Below, in pieces: positions 15,028 to 21,672 of a DNA stretch of 42,012 bases. Position 1 is the first letter of the stretch. Every line of letters begins with the position of its first letter. A model generated the notes under the pieces. It was not told where the DNA came from and did no database searches. It worked only from the letters and a program-made list of their open reading frames with translations. The stretch comes from Actinomadura geliboluensis (GTDB taxonomy: Bacteria > Actinomycetota > Actinomycetes > Streptosporangiales > Streptosporangiaceae): NCBI RefSeq assembly GCF_005889745.1, contig NZ_VCKZ01000020.1:1-42012 (forward strand), read 5' to 3'. The position numbers and the translations under genes are program-made.

Positions 15028-15214
15028 CGTGCCCCCGGACCTCCCCGACCGCCTCGCGGCCTATCAGGCGCTCATGGACGCCATCGTGCCGGAGTCGGCC
15101 TACTGGGCGGGCGAGCGTGAGGACGCCGAACGCGTGGCGTTCCTCGCCGATGCCGTCGCCGACCCGGCCGCCGCGCGGCGCCGCGCCGAGAGCGGAGACG
15201 AGCAGGGCGAGTAG
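15020..15214 (+). CDS. Small acidic protein of unknown function
   Basis: A protein of 64 aa from the GTG at 15020 (VSDVPPDLPDRLAAYQALMDAIVPESAYW); in-frame GTGs at 15008 and 15011 are also possible. The 5' end overlaps the stop of the preceding gene by eight bases, suggesting translational coupling. The sequence is Ala-, Glu- and Asp-rich and mostly helical, ending RRRAESGDEQGE. I do not recognise it. It is the last gene before a strong hairpin at 15228-15267. Confidence 0.6.
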   Translation: MSDVPPDLPDRLAAYQALMDAIVPESAYWAGEREDAERVAFLADAVADPAAARRRAESGDEQGE

Positions 15215-15227
15215 GCCCCCACGGACG

Positions 15228-15267
15228 CCACACCCCCGGTCAACCTGCGCGGGTACCGGGGGTGTGG
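15228..15267. terminator. Bidirectional terminator hairpin between convergent element genes
   Basis: A perfect 13-base stem: 15228-15240 (CCACACCCCCGGT) pairs with 15255-15267 (ACCGGGGGTGTGG) around a 14-base loop. It sits between the plus-strand pair ending at 15214 and the minus-strand gene ending at 15306, so it can serve both. Confidence 0.75.
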
Positions 15268-15305
15268 TCTGTTCACGGGCAGGTCAGAGGGGGTCTAAGG
15301 ACTGT

Positions 15306-15620
15306 TCAGGCCCCCATCTCCCGGACGTCGTAGCCGTTCGCCCGTGCCCACTCCCGGCGGGCGCGGCGCCAGTGGCGGCGGGCGAGGCGGAACGCGGCGT
15401 GGCACTGCCAGTCGTCCCCGGTCTTGGCCTCGCGGGGGACCGTCCGTATGCGCCTCAGCACCTCGTCGGGGCCGATGCCGTGCGGCAGGTCGGCGCGCTC
15501 GATCCACTCCAGCGCGGTGAACTCGGCGAACCTGAGCGGGACCGGCGGGCGGCCCCGGGCCTCCGGCGGCGGCTGGGCGGTGGTGACGAGGCGGGCGCGC
15601 AGCTCCCGGCGGGTCGTCAC
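15306..15620 (-). CDS. Small basic protein of unknown function in the packaging region
   Basis: The protein is 104 aa from the GTG at 15620, which forms a GTGA overlap with the stop of the putative small terminase. Longer in-frame versions would lie inside that gene. Sequence features: VPLRFAEFTALEWIERADLPHGIGPDEVLRRIRTVPREAKTGDDW, then a very basic C-terminus RLARRHWRRARREWARANGYDVREMGA suited to nucleic-acid binding. I do not recognise the family. The last 28 bases of coding sequence (15320-15347) are repeated exactly at 14062-14089 in the non-coding zone. Confidence 0.7.
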   Translation of the reverse strand: MTTRRELRARLVTTAQPPPEARGRPPVPLRFAEFTALEWIERADLPHGIGPDEVLRRIRTVPREAKTGDDWQCHAAFRLARRHWRRARREWARANGYDVREMGA

Positions 15621-16009
15621 GCGGGCCTCAGCGGGGTCACCTCGGCCGGCGGCTGCGGGTCCTGCAGCACCCATCCGAGGGCGAGCATCCCGCGGGGCGT
15701 GAGCCCGAGTTGCTCCGCGAGGTGGCGGGACTCCTGCGCCATCCACGCGGACGCCTCGCCGCGCAGCACCGCCGAGACGTGCACGACGTACATCGCCACC
15801 GCCGGGACGAACGAGTCGTCCCACATCGTCGCCTGCGGGCTCGACCACAGCTCCGCCCACCGGTCGCGCTCGGCGCCGGTCCAGGCGCGGCCCTCGGGCA
15901 GGTCCGGGGCGGGCAAGTCGCACTGCGCGGGCAGCGTGACGACCTTCCGGCCGCCCCGCTCGCGGTGGCGGCTGTACGGCCGGGACGGGTCGGCCTTCGG
16001 ACCGGGCAT
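15617..16009 (-). CDS. Putative phage small terminase subunit
   Basis: The protein is 130 aa. The start MPGPKADPSRPYSRHRERGGRKVVTLPAQCDLPAPDLPEG and the following WTGAERDRWAELWSSPQATMWDDSFVPAVAMYVVHVSAVLRG resemble small terminase-like proteins of actinophages: a basic N-terminus, then a helical domain, then SRHLAEQLGLTPRGMLALGW. Small terminases choose the DNA to be packaged. No large terminase accompanies it, so if the call is right the element would have to borrow the motor of another phage, as satellites do. The assignment is by sequence style and context, not by a catalytic motif. Confidence 0.55.
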   Translation of the reverse strand: MPGPKADPSRPYSRHRERGGRKVVTLPAQCDLPAPDLPEGRAWTGAERDRWAELWSSPQATMWDDSFVPAVAMYVVHVSAVLRGEASAWMAQESRHLAEQLGLTPRGMLALGWVLQDPQPPAEVTPLRPA

Positions 16010-16398
16010 GACGTGCTCCTCTCGTCGTCACCAACGGTGATTGGCGGGACCGGCGGGCGCCCCGGCGGCGGTCACGGACCGTGAGCCCGGTCGGGTCCCG
16101 TTTGAGTCCAACTGCTGTAGCGACTGGGCAGAGCCCTCCCGCACGGTCGCGCCCCCTACAAGATCAAGAGGTCGTCCCCCACCCACGGTGACCGTCACAG
16201 CGTGTGACCACGGACGGCGGTCACCCTGGGTGACGCGCGGCGGTCGGGGGCGGCACTGCACGTTCGGTGCCTGGTTCGCTCGGCGCCCTGCACATCGTGC
16301 GCGCCGATGGTCGGCCACGGAGGAGGAGGCGGGGCCGACCATCGGCGGCGGGTCCGGCCGCGCCTGCCTGGCTGTTGAGTAGCAGGCGCGGCCGGAGT
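16010..16398. other. Non-coding gap in the packaging region with two long perfect hairpins
   Basis: No convincing gene is visible. Hairpin A: a 15-base perfect stem, 16302-16316 with 16333-16347, and a polypurine GGAGGAGG loop. Hairpin B: a 15-base perfect stem, 16353-16367 with 16382-16396, just after the stop of the minus-strand gene at 16399, so probably its terminator. Further left are short dyads such as GTCACC-CT-GGGTGAC (16219-16233). In complete phages this place, between small terminase and capsid, would hold the large terminase, portal and protease genes. Confidence 0.65.
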
Positions 16399-16590
16399 TC
16401 ATGAGGTGCGGCTCTGCTTGCCGCGTGCGGCGGGCTTGTCGGCCGCCTGCTCGACGCGGACGGCCCATCCGAAGCGGACCCACTCCTCAGCCAGCGGGGG
16501 CGGGACGGCCAGTTCCTCGCCTCCGAAGTGGTGGCCGAGGTCGGTGACGACCTGTCGACCGTCGGCGATGCGTACGCGGACGTTGCTCAC
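16399..16590 (-). CDS. Small protein following the capsid gene (head-associated, unknown)
   Basis: The protein is 63 aa from the GTG at 16590, in a GTGA overlap with the capsid stop. The sequence MSNVRVRIADGRQVVTDLGHHFGGEELAVPPPLAEEWVRFGWAVRVEQ resembles the small beta-rich proteins that often follow capsid genes in actinophages (pattern VRV.DG...GGEE..VP...A..W...GW). The tail ADKPAARGKQSRTS is basic. A head-decoration or head-completion role is possible but unproved. Hairpin B (16353-16396) directly follows. Confidence 0.65.
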   Translation of the reverse strand: MSNVRVRIADGRQVVTDLGHHFGGEELAVPPPLAEEWVRFGWAVRVEQAADKPAARGKQSRTS

Positions 16591-17543
16591 GGCTTCACCC
16601 CCATGATGCGGACGACCCCGGAGGGGTCCGGGAGGACCACATCGGCCCGCAGGACGACGCGGACGGCGGTGCGGTCGCTGCTGAACGCGGCGGACGCGTC
16701 GGTGGTGACGGTGGCGTCCTGCCGCATCACGACCACAACCTGCGTGGTGTCGTAGACGTAGATGCTGTTCGCGTCGGTGGCGGTGCCCTGCGTCTCAGCG
16801 GTGGACAGCTGCGTGGTCAGCCAGACCGGAACACCGTCGAAGCTCCGCCGGACGCCCTCGGTCGGCGAGCCGGCGCCGTCCACGAGCACGGGCTTGTTGG
16901 AGCCGGTCGCCTCCTTGATCTTCTTCAGCGCCCGCCAGTTGCGCGGGTGCATGACGATCGCGGGGGTGCCGGTGGCGTCGGCCTCCTCCAGCATGCCGAG
17001 CGCGTCGGTGAACGGGTCGAGGTTGGTCAGCGCGGCGCCATCGGTGCCCATGGAGAGCGTCTGGATACCGCTCTGGTTCTTCAGCCCGCGGATCTGCGGG
17101 GCGGTGCCCGTGCCCTCCAGTAGGCCCAGGTCGAGCTTGAGCGCGGTCGCCTTGGCGAGGTTGTCGGCCAGCACGTCCTGAGCGTCCGGGTTGGAGTCGG
17201 AGATCAGCTCATTGCTGGCGTACACCAAGGCCTTCAGCGCCCGCGGGGTCGCGGTGATCGTGTCGGCGTTCGGGTCGGACGGTGTGATCTCCTCGCCCTC
17301 GGCCGTCCAACTGACCGTGGCGTCGCCCAGGACGCGCGGGATGGCTAGGCGGGCGGCGGTGGTGCGCACGACGCGCACGCCGGACTCCAGGACGACGCTG
17401 CGCGCCCTGAGCCGGTCGAAGAAGTAGTCGGCGGCCTCGGTCGGGGCGAACGATCCGCCCGCCGTGCCGCTGGTGGTCAACCAGGTCACGAGGTGCTCCC
17501 GTGGTGCGTAGAGACGGTGAGGATTCGTCTCCGGCGCGGCCAC
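16587..17543 (-). CDS. HK97-fold major capsid protein
   Basis: The protein is 318 aa, GTG start at 17543 (MAAPETNPHRLYAPREHLVTWL). HK97-type features are the P-domain and core segments YFFDRLRARSVVLESGVRVVRTTAARLAIPRVLGDATVSWTAEGEEI, TATPRALKALVYASNELISDSNPDAQDVLADNLAKATALKLD (the long spine helix), GTGTAPQIRGLKNQSGIQTL, AIVMHPRNWRALKKIKEATG and the C-terminal VLRADVVLPDPSGVVRIMGVKP. No long N-terminal delta domain is present in this chain, and scaffolding is probably supplied by the separate gene upstream (17637-18188). It is the strongest phage-structural gene of the element and would form capsids, or small capsids if it is a satellite. Confidence 0.88.
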   Translation of the reverse strand: MAAPETNPHRLYAPREHLVTWLTTSGTAGGSFAPTEAADYFFDRLRARSVVLESGVRVVRTTAARLAIPRVLGDATVSWTAEGEEITPSDPNADTITATPRALKALVYASNELISDSNPDAQDVLADNLAKATALKLDLGLLEGTGTAPQIRGLKNQSGIQTLSMGTDGAALTNLDPFTDALGMLEEADATGTPAIVMHPRNWRALKKIKEATGSNKPVLVDGAGSPTEGVRRSFDGVPVWLTTQLSTAETQGTATDANSIYVYDTTQVVVVMRQDATVTTDASAAFSSDRTAVRVVLRADVVLPDPSGVVRIMGVKP

Positions 17544-17636
17544 AGGCCGTCATGCCGGGCGCCCACGGGGCGGACGGGGCAGCGGGGCCGACCACGGGCC
17601 GGGGGCCCGCTGCCACGTCCTCAGGATACCGGCCGC

Positions 17637-18188
17637 CTACGACGCCGGGCGGTCGAAGATCGCACCGATGCGGGGCGGTGCCGGCTCGCGTACGGGCTTC
17701 CCGCCGAAGTGGATGCCGCCGCTCCCCTGCGGGCCTCCTCCGCCGCGGCCCTGGAAACGCGTACCGGTCAGGTACGACCGCTCTTGCACCAGCTCCCGGA
17801 CGGCGGTCTTCACCTTCTCGGCGTCCACCGTGCCGTCCTCGCTGAGGTAGGGACTGAGGTCGTCGCCCCGGTGCAGGAACAGGTCGGTACCGTCCGCGAG
17901 GCTCTCGCCGGCGAGGCGGACGACCTCGGCCCGCTGGAACGCGGCGAGGCGGCCGCCGGTCTCCTCCAGCCGCGCCTGAGCCTCGCGAAGCTGCGTCCGG
18001 TACTTGGCGGCCTCGCGACTGGCCTTCCCGCCGTCCTGCTCGCCCTCCAGGGCGTCTCCGGTCGGCTCGACGTCGGGGGTACTCGCCTCCTGAGTACCCT
18101 CGGCGGGCGGGGCCTGCTCGGTCTGCTGCTCGATCTGCTCGGTCTGCTGCTCGGTCATGGTCTCCTCCGTGTGTTCGGTGGCGGTCAT
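17637..18188 (-). CDS. Phage scaffold-like protein
   Basis: The protein is 183 aa from the ATG at 18188, which overlaps the upstream stop as ATGA. Low-complexity Thr/Glu/Gln N-terminus (TEHTEETMTEQQTEQIEQQTEQAPPAEGTQE), a coiled-coil middle (SREAAKYRTQLREAQARLEETGGRLAAFQRAEVVRLAGESLADGTDLFLHRGDDLSPYLSEDGTVDAEKVKTAVRELVQERSYLTG) and a basic, Gly/Pro-rich end. This order (acidic start, coiled coil, ADGTDLF...DGTVD...V..L) is usual in scaffolding proteins of actinophages and it sits directly before the capsid gene. A second copy of a GGGTACTC-N7-GAGTACCC hairpin is embedded at 18077-18099. Confidence 0.75.
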   Translation of the reverse strand: MTATEHTEETMTEQQTEQIEQQTEQAPPAEGTQEASTPDVEPTGDALEGEQDGGKASREAAKYRTQLREAQARLEETGGRLAAFQRAEVVRLAGESLADGTDLFLHRGDDLSPYLSEDGTVDAEKVKTAVRELVQERSYLTGTRFQGRGGGGPQGSGGIHFGGKPVREPAPPRIGAIFDRPAS

Positions 18189-18532
18189 TCGGTGGCTCCG
18201 GTCGGGAAGACGCCGTAGTCGGCGTTCAGCCCGCGCAGGATGTCCAGGACGTCGGTCGAGTCGTAGCGGGCCTGGAGTTCGTTGCTCCGACCGCGCGCCC
18301 ATGCCTGCCACCGGTCGGGGTACGGCGGCGGCTGTCCGGCCGCGAGGCTGCCGCTGACGGCCTCGCGGTTGTCGTCCCACCACTCGGTGAACTCCTCCAC
18401 CGAGGGCGCGATGAGCAGCCCCAGGACGCGCGGGTGCATCACGGTCTCGCCGTGCAGCGGGTCACCGGGGGCGTCGATCCGCGAGACGTGCGGATAGAGA
18501 TCCTCCGCCCCCGGTACGGGCTCGGTCTTCAT
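18185..18532 (-). CDS. Small acidic protein between the ATPase and scaffold genes
   Basis: The protein is 115 aa, ATG at 18532 in an ATGA overlap with the ATPase stop; its own stop overlaps the scaffold start. The sequence EDLYPHVSRIDAPGDPLHGETVMHPRVLGLLIAPSVEEFTEWWDDNREAVSG...YPDRWQAWARGRSNELQARYDSTDVLDILRGLNADYGVFP is Trp- and Asp-rich, soluble and without a motif I recognise. Tight coupling to both neighbours suggests production in step with the ATPase and the capsid. Confidence 0.7.
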   Translation of the reverse strand: MKTEPVPGAEDLYPHVSRIDAPGDPLHGETVMHPRVLGLLIAPSVEEFTEWWDDNREAVSGSLAAGQPPPYPDRWQAWARGRSNELQARYDSTDVLDILRGLNADYGVFPTGATE

Positions 18533-19836
18533 GAGTTCTCGTCCTCCCTAGCGGGGGGTGTGACATTCCTGGCCAACTTCTCGACGGCGGGGCGGCTGAT
18601 CTCCTCGGCCAGGCTGTAGATCCACCTGACCCGGTCGTTGCCGTACTCGACTTCATCGACCGTGAGCAGGCCCAGGAGGTGCAACTCCTGCAGCACCCGG
18701 TCAACGGTCTTGCGGGGCAGCTGCAGCCGCTTCACGACGTCCCTGGTGGGGCTGTCAGGGTGCGCGGCCACGTCGAGCAGCACCCGCAACCGCAGCGGCG
18801 GCATGGAGTCGCCAGCGCAGCGGACGGCGACTGCGAGGGCCTCCTCGCGGGGCATTCCCAGGGCGATGCCGCCGCGGACGATCTGGCCGAGTTGCTTGGT
18901 GAACCGGGTGGGCATCTCCGGGGCGTGCGCCTGGACGACGTTGCCCGCGTAGTCGCGCTCGACGGCCGTGCGGGCGAGCGTCACGATGTCGGCGAGGTCG
19001 AGCAGCGCGAGCATCTCGTCATCGGTGAGCGTCACCTCGGCATCGCGCTGGACGCCGTCGAGCAGCCTGCCGACGCAGTGGGACAGCTGCTCGCGCATGT
19101 CGGTCTCGTGGTTGGTGTTGCGGAGGGCCTGGAGGCCAGCGGCGCGGCGACTGTGGCTCTTGGCGGAGTCGACCCGCACCAGGACGAACCGGTCGCCCAT
19201 CGCGCTGACCACCGAGTGCGCCGAGTCCCAAGCCGTGGTGACGGCGCCGATGACGACGAGACGTCCCTTCCACGTCAGGGTCTTCCCGCCGTCGGCGCCG
19301 ATGTCGCGGTCCCATCGGCCGTCGCACACCTCGCGGAGCGCGGCCATGACGGACGCTCGGGTGTCGCGGTGCATCGAGATGATGGACGTGAAGTCCTTGA
19401 TGACCAGCAGCCCGTCCGATCCGATCTTGCGCAGGAGGCCGCCGGTCGCGTCCTTGCTCCGCTCCTTCTCCGAGGTGCCGGACAGGAGGGCGGCCTCGCC
19501 GCTGATGGTCGACACGATGACCGCCCCGGCGCCCGCGAGCGGCATCACCGTCTCCGTCTTGGCCGCGCCGGACCCGGACACCACCAGCAGCCAGCACGGG
19601 TCACCCTGCAGCCGTTCGGCGGCCGCTGTGGACAGCACCGCATCGAGGGCGCCGGTGTCGTAGTCGGCACCGAGCCACCGGTGGAACAGTGCGCGAGTCT
19701 CGGTCAGAAGTTGGCCAGATATGTCAGACCGGGCCTCGGGAGACGGGGCATCCGTCCGGGGGACGACATGCTCGCACCCCTCTGTCTCGTGCCGCTGGCA
19801 CCGCGTACAGAACCCGGACGCGTCGAGCACCGTCAC
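18529..19836 (-). CDS. P-loop ATPase with N-terminal zinc finger and C-terminal winged helix (putative replication protein)
   Basis: The protein is 435 aa, GTG start at 19836 in a GTGA overlap. The N-terminus has CTRCQRHETEGCEH (residues 10-23), a likely zinc knuckle. The NTPase core has a Walker-A-like VSGSGAAKTE (86-95, with Ala-Ala instead of Gly-x before the Lys), a Walker-B-like DGLLVIKDF (141-149), VVIGAVTTAWD (194-204, sensor-like) and GDRFVLVRVD (214-223). The C-terminus (about 345-425, LRVLLDVAAHPDSPTRDVVKRLQLPRKTVDRVLQELHLLGLLTVDEV) is a winged helix-turn-helix. This combination suits a replication initiator/helicase or DNA-loading ATPase of a phage or satellite. A regulator using ATP is an alternative. 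I do not know a named family. Confidence 0.72.
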   Translation of the reverse strand: MTVLDASGFCTRCQRHETEGCEHVVPRTDAPSPEARSDISGQLLTETRALFHRWLGADYDTGALDAVLSTAAAERLQGDPCWLLVVSGSGAAKTETVMPLAGAGAVIVSTISGEAALLSGTSEKERSKDATGGLLRKIGSDGLLVIKDFTSIISMHRDTRASVMAALREVCDGRWDRDIGADGGKTLTWKGRLVVIGAVTTAWDSAHSVVSAMGDRFVLVRVDSAKSHSRRAAGLQALRNTNHETDMREQLSHCVGRLLDGVQRDAEVTLTDDEMLALLDLADIVTLARTAVERDYAGNVVQAHAPEMPTRFTKQLGQIVRGGIALGMPREEALAVAVRCAGDSMPPLRLRVLLDVAAHPDSPTRDVVKRLQLPRKTVDRVLQELHLLGLLTVDEVEYGNDRVRWIYSLAEEISRPAVEKLARNVTPPAREDENS

Positions 19837-20147
19837 GCGCCACCTCCCGAGAGACTCTCGGTCAGAAGTCGTGCGCAGGTGGGCCCATGGCGCCGTAGGT
19901 CGTTGGCGACGCCGAGGCGCTCGACCTCGGCCGCAGCGAGGCGCACCGGGTCATCCTCGGCCAGCGCGCGGAACGCCAGCGAACCGGGCCGCGGCATCGC
20001 ATCGCCGGCGCGGGCCCAACCCGTCCGAACGGTCGCCCATGGTTCAGGGAGGTCGGTTACCCTGGCAGGGACGTAGCCGCCGCCTTGCTGCTCGTCTTCG
20101 GAGGTCGCCCCTGCGCCGGGGCGGCCTTCCTCGTTGTCAGGCTGCAT
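19833..20147 (-). CDS. Small protein of unknown function, first operon part
   Basis: The protein is 104 aa from the ATG at 20147 (MQPDNEEGRPGAGATSEDEQQGGGYVPARVTDLPEPWATVRTGW). It overlaps the upstream gene by 11 bases, and the ATPase gene begins in its stop (GTGA). The N-terminal 25 residues look disordered. The rest (LAFRALAEDDPVRLAAAEVERLGVANDLRRHGPTCARLLTESL) is helical. No recognised family. The upstream in-frame extension to 20273 is shadow of the neighbour and was dropped. Confidence 0.65.
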   Translation of the reverse strand: MQPDNEEGRPGAGATSEDEQQGGGYVPARVTDLPEPWATVRTGWARAGDAMPRPGSLAFRALAEDDPVRLAAAEVERLGVANDLRRHGPTCARLLTESLSGGGA

Positions 20148-20421
20148 CCGAGGCACCACCGCTCTTGCGTGTGGCGGCGCGGGCGGCGCGGGCCTTGGAG
20201 GACGCCAGGGCGAGCTTGGCGAAGTACGCCTTGCGGGCGGCCTCGGCGCGGCGCGCGCGCTCGTCCGGCGCAAGGACGCCGTCGGGGTCGACCTGCTTCT
20301 CGAATCGGTCGAGGAATGCCTTGCGGGCGGGGGCGGTCATCTCGACCGGGTCCTCGGTGGCAAGGCGGGTGTTGGCTGCGATCTGAGCGCGCAGCCTGCG
20401 CTGTTCGGGCGTGAGCGCCAC
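20137..20421 (-). CDS. Small helical protein common in actinobacterial elements (unknown)
   Basis: The protein is 94 aa from the GTG at 20421 (VALTPEQRRLRAQIAANTRLATEDPVEMTAPARKAFLDRFEKQVDPDGVLAPDERARRAEAARKAYFAKLALASSKARAARAA). An AGGA site lies just upstream. The in-frame start at 20457 would add 12 basic residues. The opening ALTPEQRRLRAQIAANTR and the motif VDPDGVL.PDERARRAE recall conserved hypothetical proteins often found in Streptomyces phages and integrated elements. Helical and strongly charged, it may bind DNA. It heads the run of seven coupled minus-strand genes leading to the capsid. Confidence 0.7.
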   Translation of the reverse strand: MALTPEQRRLRAQIAANTRLATEDPVEMTAPARKAFLDRFEKQVDPDGVLAPDERARRAEAARKAYFAKLALASSKARAARAATRKSGGASDAA

Positions 20422-20644
20422 GGTCCTACTCCCGTAGAAACGTGAACGCCGAGCCAAGGGAAGAGACCCGTCCTATGGGTCGATCTTCGCTCGGCTCGGC
20501 GGTGCGCCATTGGCCCGGACTGTGCGCCCCGCGGCCGTTCACCGTTCGCCCCTACCTGGACCACTTGCGGCGTCTCGCCTCCGGCGGTGCGCCGGGGGTC
20601 CGTCTCGGGACTAGCTGCTCAGCATTCGGTTGTAACGATCACGA

Positions 20645-20670
20645 TAGCGCAGCGTTGACGCGGTGCGCTA
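20645..20670 (-). terminator. Hairpin at the 3' end of the integrase gene
   Basis: TAGCGCA (20645-20651) pairs with TGCGCTA (20664-20670), with an inner GCGT/ACGC stem, and it includes the integrase stop codon. The 246 bp between 20422 and 20667 hold this hairpin and presumably the promoter of the minus-strand operon that starts at 20421. I could not pick a promoter with confidence. Confidence 0.5.
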
Positions 20671-21561
20671 CAAGTCGCCGAGGTTGAGCCGACGCGCCTC
20701 CTCGGCCGCCCGCTTCTCCGTCGTCGCGCGGGTGTAGCGGTCGATCATCTCTCGCGACGACCATCCGGCCACCGCCATGAGCCCGCCTTCAGACCCGCCC
20801 GCTTCCAGCCAGCGACCGGCGGCGGTGTGCCGCAAGATGTGGGGATGAAACCCCTCGATGCCCGCGGCCTCGGCGCGGCCCTTCAGCGCCCGATACAGAC
20901 CGTCGTAGCCGAGACCCTTGCCGCGATCCCCCAGCCACAGCCGCGGCGTCCCCGCGAGGCGGTGAGTGCGGCGGGCGCGTAGGTACCTATCGAGGGCTCG
21001 GCCGGTCTGCACGCCGAACGGCACCCGGCGCCCCTTGCCGCCCTTGCCGCGCCGGACGACGGCGGTTCCGGCGCGCAGGTCGAGGTCCGGCAACTCCATG
21101 TCGACCACCTCGCCGGCGCGGGCGGCGGTCTCCACCATGAGCCGGACGAGCGCCTCGTCGCGCCGGTCGCGCATGTCCTTGCCCTGGCACGCCTTGAGCA
21201 GCGCTTTCAACTGGTCTTCGGTCAGTTCGGGGATGACCTTGACGTCGAGCTTGGGCGGCTTGAGTCCGGCGAGGTGGTCGGCGTCGATCTCGTCCTCGTC
21301 GGCCAGCCACGCCGAGAACCGCCGGACGGCGGCCTGCCGGGACTTCACCGTCGCGGCCTCGGCGCCGTCCTCGATCAGCGAGGCGGTGAAGGCGTTGACG
21401 GTGGGCCGGTCCAGTTCCGGCGGGACGTCCGCGCGGTCGGACCACCGCACGAAGGCGCGCACGCCGTCTGAATAGGTTCGGACCGTCCGGTCGCTCTTGC
21501 GCTCGGCGCGCAGGTGCAGCAGCCAGCTGTCCAGCAGGGCCAGGACGTCATCTCTCGTCAT
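20668..21561 (-). CDS. Tyrosine-family site-specific integrase
   Basis: The protein is 297 aa, ATG at 21561. The N-terminal SAM-like arm (1-90, LLDSWLLHLRAERKSDRTVRTYSDGVRAFVRWSD) is followed by the catalytic domain with TAARAGEVVDMEL (Arg148), HPHILRHTAAGRWL (His241, Arg244), the GW...REMIDRYTRAT box and nucleophile Tyr276. All expected catalytic residues are present, so the enzyme is probably active. It lies 91 bp from the att copy at 21653 and most likely catalyses integration into the sigma-gene 3' end. The short inverted repeat at 21595-21646 may hold arm-binding sites. No excisionase is obvious, although one of the small proteins could serve. Confidence 0.93.
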   Translation of the reverse strand: MTRDDVLALLDSWLLHLRAERKSDRTVRTYSDGVRAFVRWSDRADVPPELDRPTVNAFTASLIEDGAEAATVKSRQAAVRRFSAWLADEDEIDADHLAGLKPPKLDVKVIPELTEDQLKALLKACQGKDMRDRRDEALVRLMVETAARAGEVVDMELPDLDLRAGTAVVRRGKGGKGRRVPFGVQTGRALDRYLRARRTHRLAGTPRLWLGDRGKGLGYDGLYRALKGRAEAAGIEGFHPHILRHTAAGRWLEAGGSEGGLMAVAGWSSREMIDRYTRATTEKRAAEEARRLNLGDL

Positions 21562-21594
21562 GCGGATATCTTGACTAAGAGCGCTGCGCTTGGC

Positions 21595-21646
21595 AAGCGA
21601 AAGCCGGTGACCCGACGTTTCCGCAGGCCACCGGCCGGTTTCGCTT
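21595..21646. repeat. Imperfect inverted repeat between integrase and att site
   Basis: AAGCGAAAGCCGGTG (21595-21609) and the inverse of 21629-21646 (CACCGGCCGGTTTCGCTT) match except for a three-base insertion. Its location between the integrase start and the recombination core suits integrase arm sites or a transcription barrier. Both are inferred. Confidence 0.5.
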
Positions 21647-21652
21647 ACTTGC

Positions 21653-21672
21653 TCACTCCAGATACTCGCGGA
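21653..21672. repeat. att site, right copy, inside the sigma gene 3' end
   Basis: Identical to 12780-12799 over 20 bases. It contains the sigma factor's last five codons (REYLE), the stop and part of the preceding codon, so integration leaves the host protein unchanged. Confidence 0.87.

Larger units (their letters stand above)
12780..21672. mobile_element. Integrated satellite/prophage-like element of about 8.9 kb in the 3' end of the sigma-70 gene
   Basis: The region is bounded by a 20-bp perfect direct repeat, TCACTCCAGATACTCGCGGA, at 12780-12799 and 21653-21672. The right copy is the 3' end of the sigma gene, including its stop. A tyrosine integrase (20668-21561) lies next to the right copy. 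Inside are an RHH regulator with operators, a zinc-ribbon-like protein, a broken GntR-type regulator, small unknown genes, a P-loop ATPase, a scaffold-like protein, an HK97 major capsid protein and a putative small terminase. No large terminase, portal, protease or tail gene is visible, so it is not a complete phage. The best reading is a capsid-encoding satellite or a strongly reduced prophage. The coordinates give the outer edges of both repeat copies. Confidence 0.85.

Noticed and set aside
14062..15347. The 28-bp repeat as attachment sites of a second small element
   Set aside because: The two copies do not bracket a recombinase, one copy is part of a normal coding sequence, and the 20-bp repeat at the sigma gene already explains the integrase.
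16010..16398. A tRNA or a further small gene in the gap between small terminase and capsid genes
   Set aside because: No cloverleaf, T-loop or anticodon arm can be formed, and the open frames on both strands have shadow-like composition and cross the hairpins.
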